Assembly: GCA_009746045.1 (NCBI GenBank)
Contig: RPFO01000938.1
Coordinates: forward strand, 546,742-574,178
DNA length: 27,437 bases
From: Mesostigma viride
Taxonomy: Eukaryota > Streptophyta > Mesostigmatophyceae > Mesostigmatales > Mesostigmataceae
Reading direction: 5' to 3'
In this document: positions 25,479-27,437 of the stretch, one piece after another
How positions within the stretch are numbered: position 1 is the stretch's first letter
Layout of the letters: each line of letters opens with the position of its first letter
Made by a program: the position numbers and the translations under genes
The notes under the pieces: model-generated
Databases searched by the model: none
The model's input: the letters and a program-made list of their open reading frames with translations, nothing else
What the model was told of the DNA's origin: nothing

Positions 25479-25731
25479 CTGAGCGGTCCGCACGTGTGGA
25501 TCGGTGCATGCAAGGGAGGCGTGAGCTGTGAGCAAGTGCACAAGATAGAGCGGTGCGCACGATATAAGGAATACATTAGGCGAAGTGGAGACACACGATA
25601 TGAATGGCCTCCTACATTTTGAACGCAAGACCTCCTCATGCAATGCCCTATTTCGCACCTTGAGGAGACGCAGGGATTGGCTTCATTAGGAACTGATAAG
25701 GGATGCATTAGAAAAAACGGATAGATAAGAA
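25479..25731. other. Upstream of the first visible exon of the unidentified gene
   Basis: Acceptor ACCGCTCAG precedes the exon at 25478. No further upstream exon could be fixed: a candidate near 25655-25690 has a phase that does not fit. Confidence 0.35.
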
Positions 25732-25876
25732 GTACACCATACACATGACATAATGACATACACCATACGCACATATATATGAAATAATGAGATACACCAT
25801 ACGCATGAAATAATAAACTACACCATACGCATGCATATATTAAATAATGAGATACACCATACGCATGAAATAATGG
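25732..25876 (+). repeat. ACACCATACGCA minisatellite, about 5 units
   Basis: TACACCATACRCATGAMATAAT units recur with lengths near 22-42 bp; longer units carry an extra CATATATATG or GCATATATTA insert. Confidence 0.8.
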
Positions 25877-25963
25877 ACACACGAGGGACGGGGAGTTCAG
25901 CCACCCCGTCCACAGAGGACCGGTGGATATCAGCTCGGGAGGAACCAGCATGGCAGTCATAGA

Positions 25964-27437
25964 AAATAAGAGAACAAGAGAACAAGAGAACAAGAGAACA
26001 AGAGAACAAGAGAACAAGAGAACAAGAGAACAAGAGAACAGGAGAACAAGAGAACAAGAGAACAAGAGAACAAGAGAACAAGAGAACAAGAGAACAAGAG
26101 AACAAGAGAACAAGAGAACAAGAGAACAAGAGAACAAGAGAACAAGAGAACGAGAGAACAAGGGAACAAGAGAACAAGAGAACAAGAGAACAAGGGAACG
26201 AGAGAACAAGGGAACAAGAGAACAAGAGAACAAGAGAACAAGAGAACAAGAGAACAAGAGAACAAGAGAACAAGAGAACAAGAGAACAAGAGAACAAGGG
26301 AACAAGAGAACAAGAGAACAAGAGAACAAGAGAACAAGAGAACAAGAGAACAAGAGAACAAGAGAACAAGAGGAACAAGAGAACAAGAGAACAAGAGAAC
26401 AAGAGAACAAGAGAACAAGAGAACAAGAGAACAAGAGAACAAGAGAACAAGAGAACAAGAGAACAAGAGAACAAGAGAACAAGAGAACAAGAGAACAAGA
26501 GAACAAGAGACAAGAGAACAAGAGAACAAGAGAACAAGGGAACAAGAGAACAAGAGAACAAGAGAACAAGAGAACAAGAGAACAAGAGAACAAGAGAACA
26601 AGAGAACAAGAGAACAAGAGAACAAGAAACAAGGGAACAAGAGAACAAGAGAACAAGAGAAAAGAGAACAAGAGAACGAGAGAACAAGAGACAAGAGAAC
26701 AAGAGAACAAGAGAACAAGAGAACAAGAGAACAAGAGAACAAGAGAACAAGAGAACAAGAGAACAAGAGAACAAGAGAACAAGAGAACAAGAGAACAAGA
26801 GAACAAGGGAACAAGAGAACAAGAGACAAGAGAACAAGACAAGAGAACAAGAGAACAAGAGAACAAGAGAACAAGAGAACAAGAGAACAAGAGAACAAGA
26901 GAACAAGAGAACAAGAGAACAAGAGAACAGAGAACAAGAGAACAGAGAACAAGAGAACAAGAGAACAAGAGAACAAGAGAACAAGAGAACAAGAGAACAA
27001 GAGAACAAGAAACAAGAGAACAAGAGAACAAGAGAACAAGAGAACAAGAGAAAAAAGAGAACAAGAGAACAAGAGAACAAGAGAACAAGAGAACAAGAGA
27101 ACAAGAGAACAAGAGAACAAGAGAACAAGAGAACAAGGGAACAAGAGAACAAAGAACAAGAGAACAAGAGAACGAGAGAACAAGAGAACGAGAGAACAAG
27201 AGAACAAGAGAACAAGAGAACGAGGGAACAAGAGAACAGAGAACAAGAGAACAAGAGAACAAGAGAACAAGAGAACAGAGAACAAGAGAACAAGAGAACA
27301 AGAGAACAAGAGAACAGAGACAAGAGAACAAGAGAACAGAGAACAAGAGAACAAGAGAACAAGAGAACAAGACAAGAGAACAAGAGAACAAGAGAACAAG
27401 AGAACAAAGACAAGAAACATGAGAACAAAGAGAACAA
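25964..27437 (+). repeat. 8-bp GAGAACAA satellite, at least 180 copies, runs off window
   Basis: The unit GAGAACAA repeats head to tail with scattered variants: GGGAACAA, GAGAACGA, 1-2-bp deletions such as GAGACAA or GAGAACA, and one GAGAAAAAA. Because 8 and 3 are coprime, all three + frames give the same ENKRTREQ octapeptide cycle and all three - frames give LFSCSLVL. That explains the 499-661-codon frames here; none is a gene. Confidence 0.97.

Noticed and set aside
25880-25965. Possible upstream exon of the unidentified - strand gene (ADIHRSSVDGVAELPVPR)
   Set aside because: Composition is plausible, but the candidate donor (GTGTGTCC) is weak and no phase-compatible link to the exon at 25478 could be shown.
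25406-27391. Very long open frames (499-661 codons) over the right end on both strands
   Set aside because: They are the direct result of a stop-free 8-bp satellite whose period is coprime to 3; composition is purely repetitive.

Overview
The window is eukaryotic nuclear DNA. It has split genes with long GT-AG introns, dense micro- and minisatellites, LINE (non-LTR retrotransposon) fragments and short DNA transposons. Gene style, LINE type and satellite load suggest a green alga of the Chlamydomonas/Volvox kind, but that is inference; no marker gene fixes the taxon. Nothing looks bacterial: there are no operons, ribosome-binding sites or CRISPR arrays.

Two host genes can be rebuilt by joining exons whose intron phases agree. 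(1) On the + strand, 184-6974, the C-terminal part of exosome subunit RRP46 (EXOSC5): exons 184-256, 1407-1525, 5997-6147 and 6694-6782, plus a probable tiny last exon 6951-6974. Its introns are bloated by a 47-bp repeat, an (ATC)45 microsatellite, a ~61-copy 41-bp minisatellite (1729-4238) and a hAT-type MITE. (2) On the - strand, 25478 down to 20393, six phase-consistent exons (882 nt, 293 residues) give the C-terminal end of a protein I do not recognise. Its introns hold (TGGG)n, (CCCT)n and (CCCTCCA)n arrays and a second copy of the same MITE. A third candidate is an intronless 139-residue, three-helix membrane protein on the - strand (10691-11110).

The rest is mobile or repeat DNA. 7.7-10.5 kb holds dispersed short repeats, a LINE 3' end and LINE ORF1 fragments inside a local duplication. 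11.74-12.46 kb is an element with long inverted arms. 14.67-20.09 kb is a head-to-tail pile of LINE ORF2/3'-end fragments on the - strand, one split by a 1.7-kb TTAA-flanked (piggyBac-like) element. 25.96 kb to the end is an 8-bp satellite, open in most reading frames but not coding.

The most unusual signal is shared by both multi-exon genes: local duplications repeatedly include an exon-intron boundary, leaving strings of decoy splice sites beside the real ones (RRP46 donors at 256/257 and 1525/1526; unknown gene donor at 25382/25381 and acceptor at 24241/24242).
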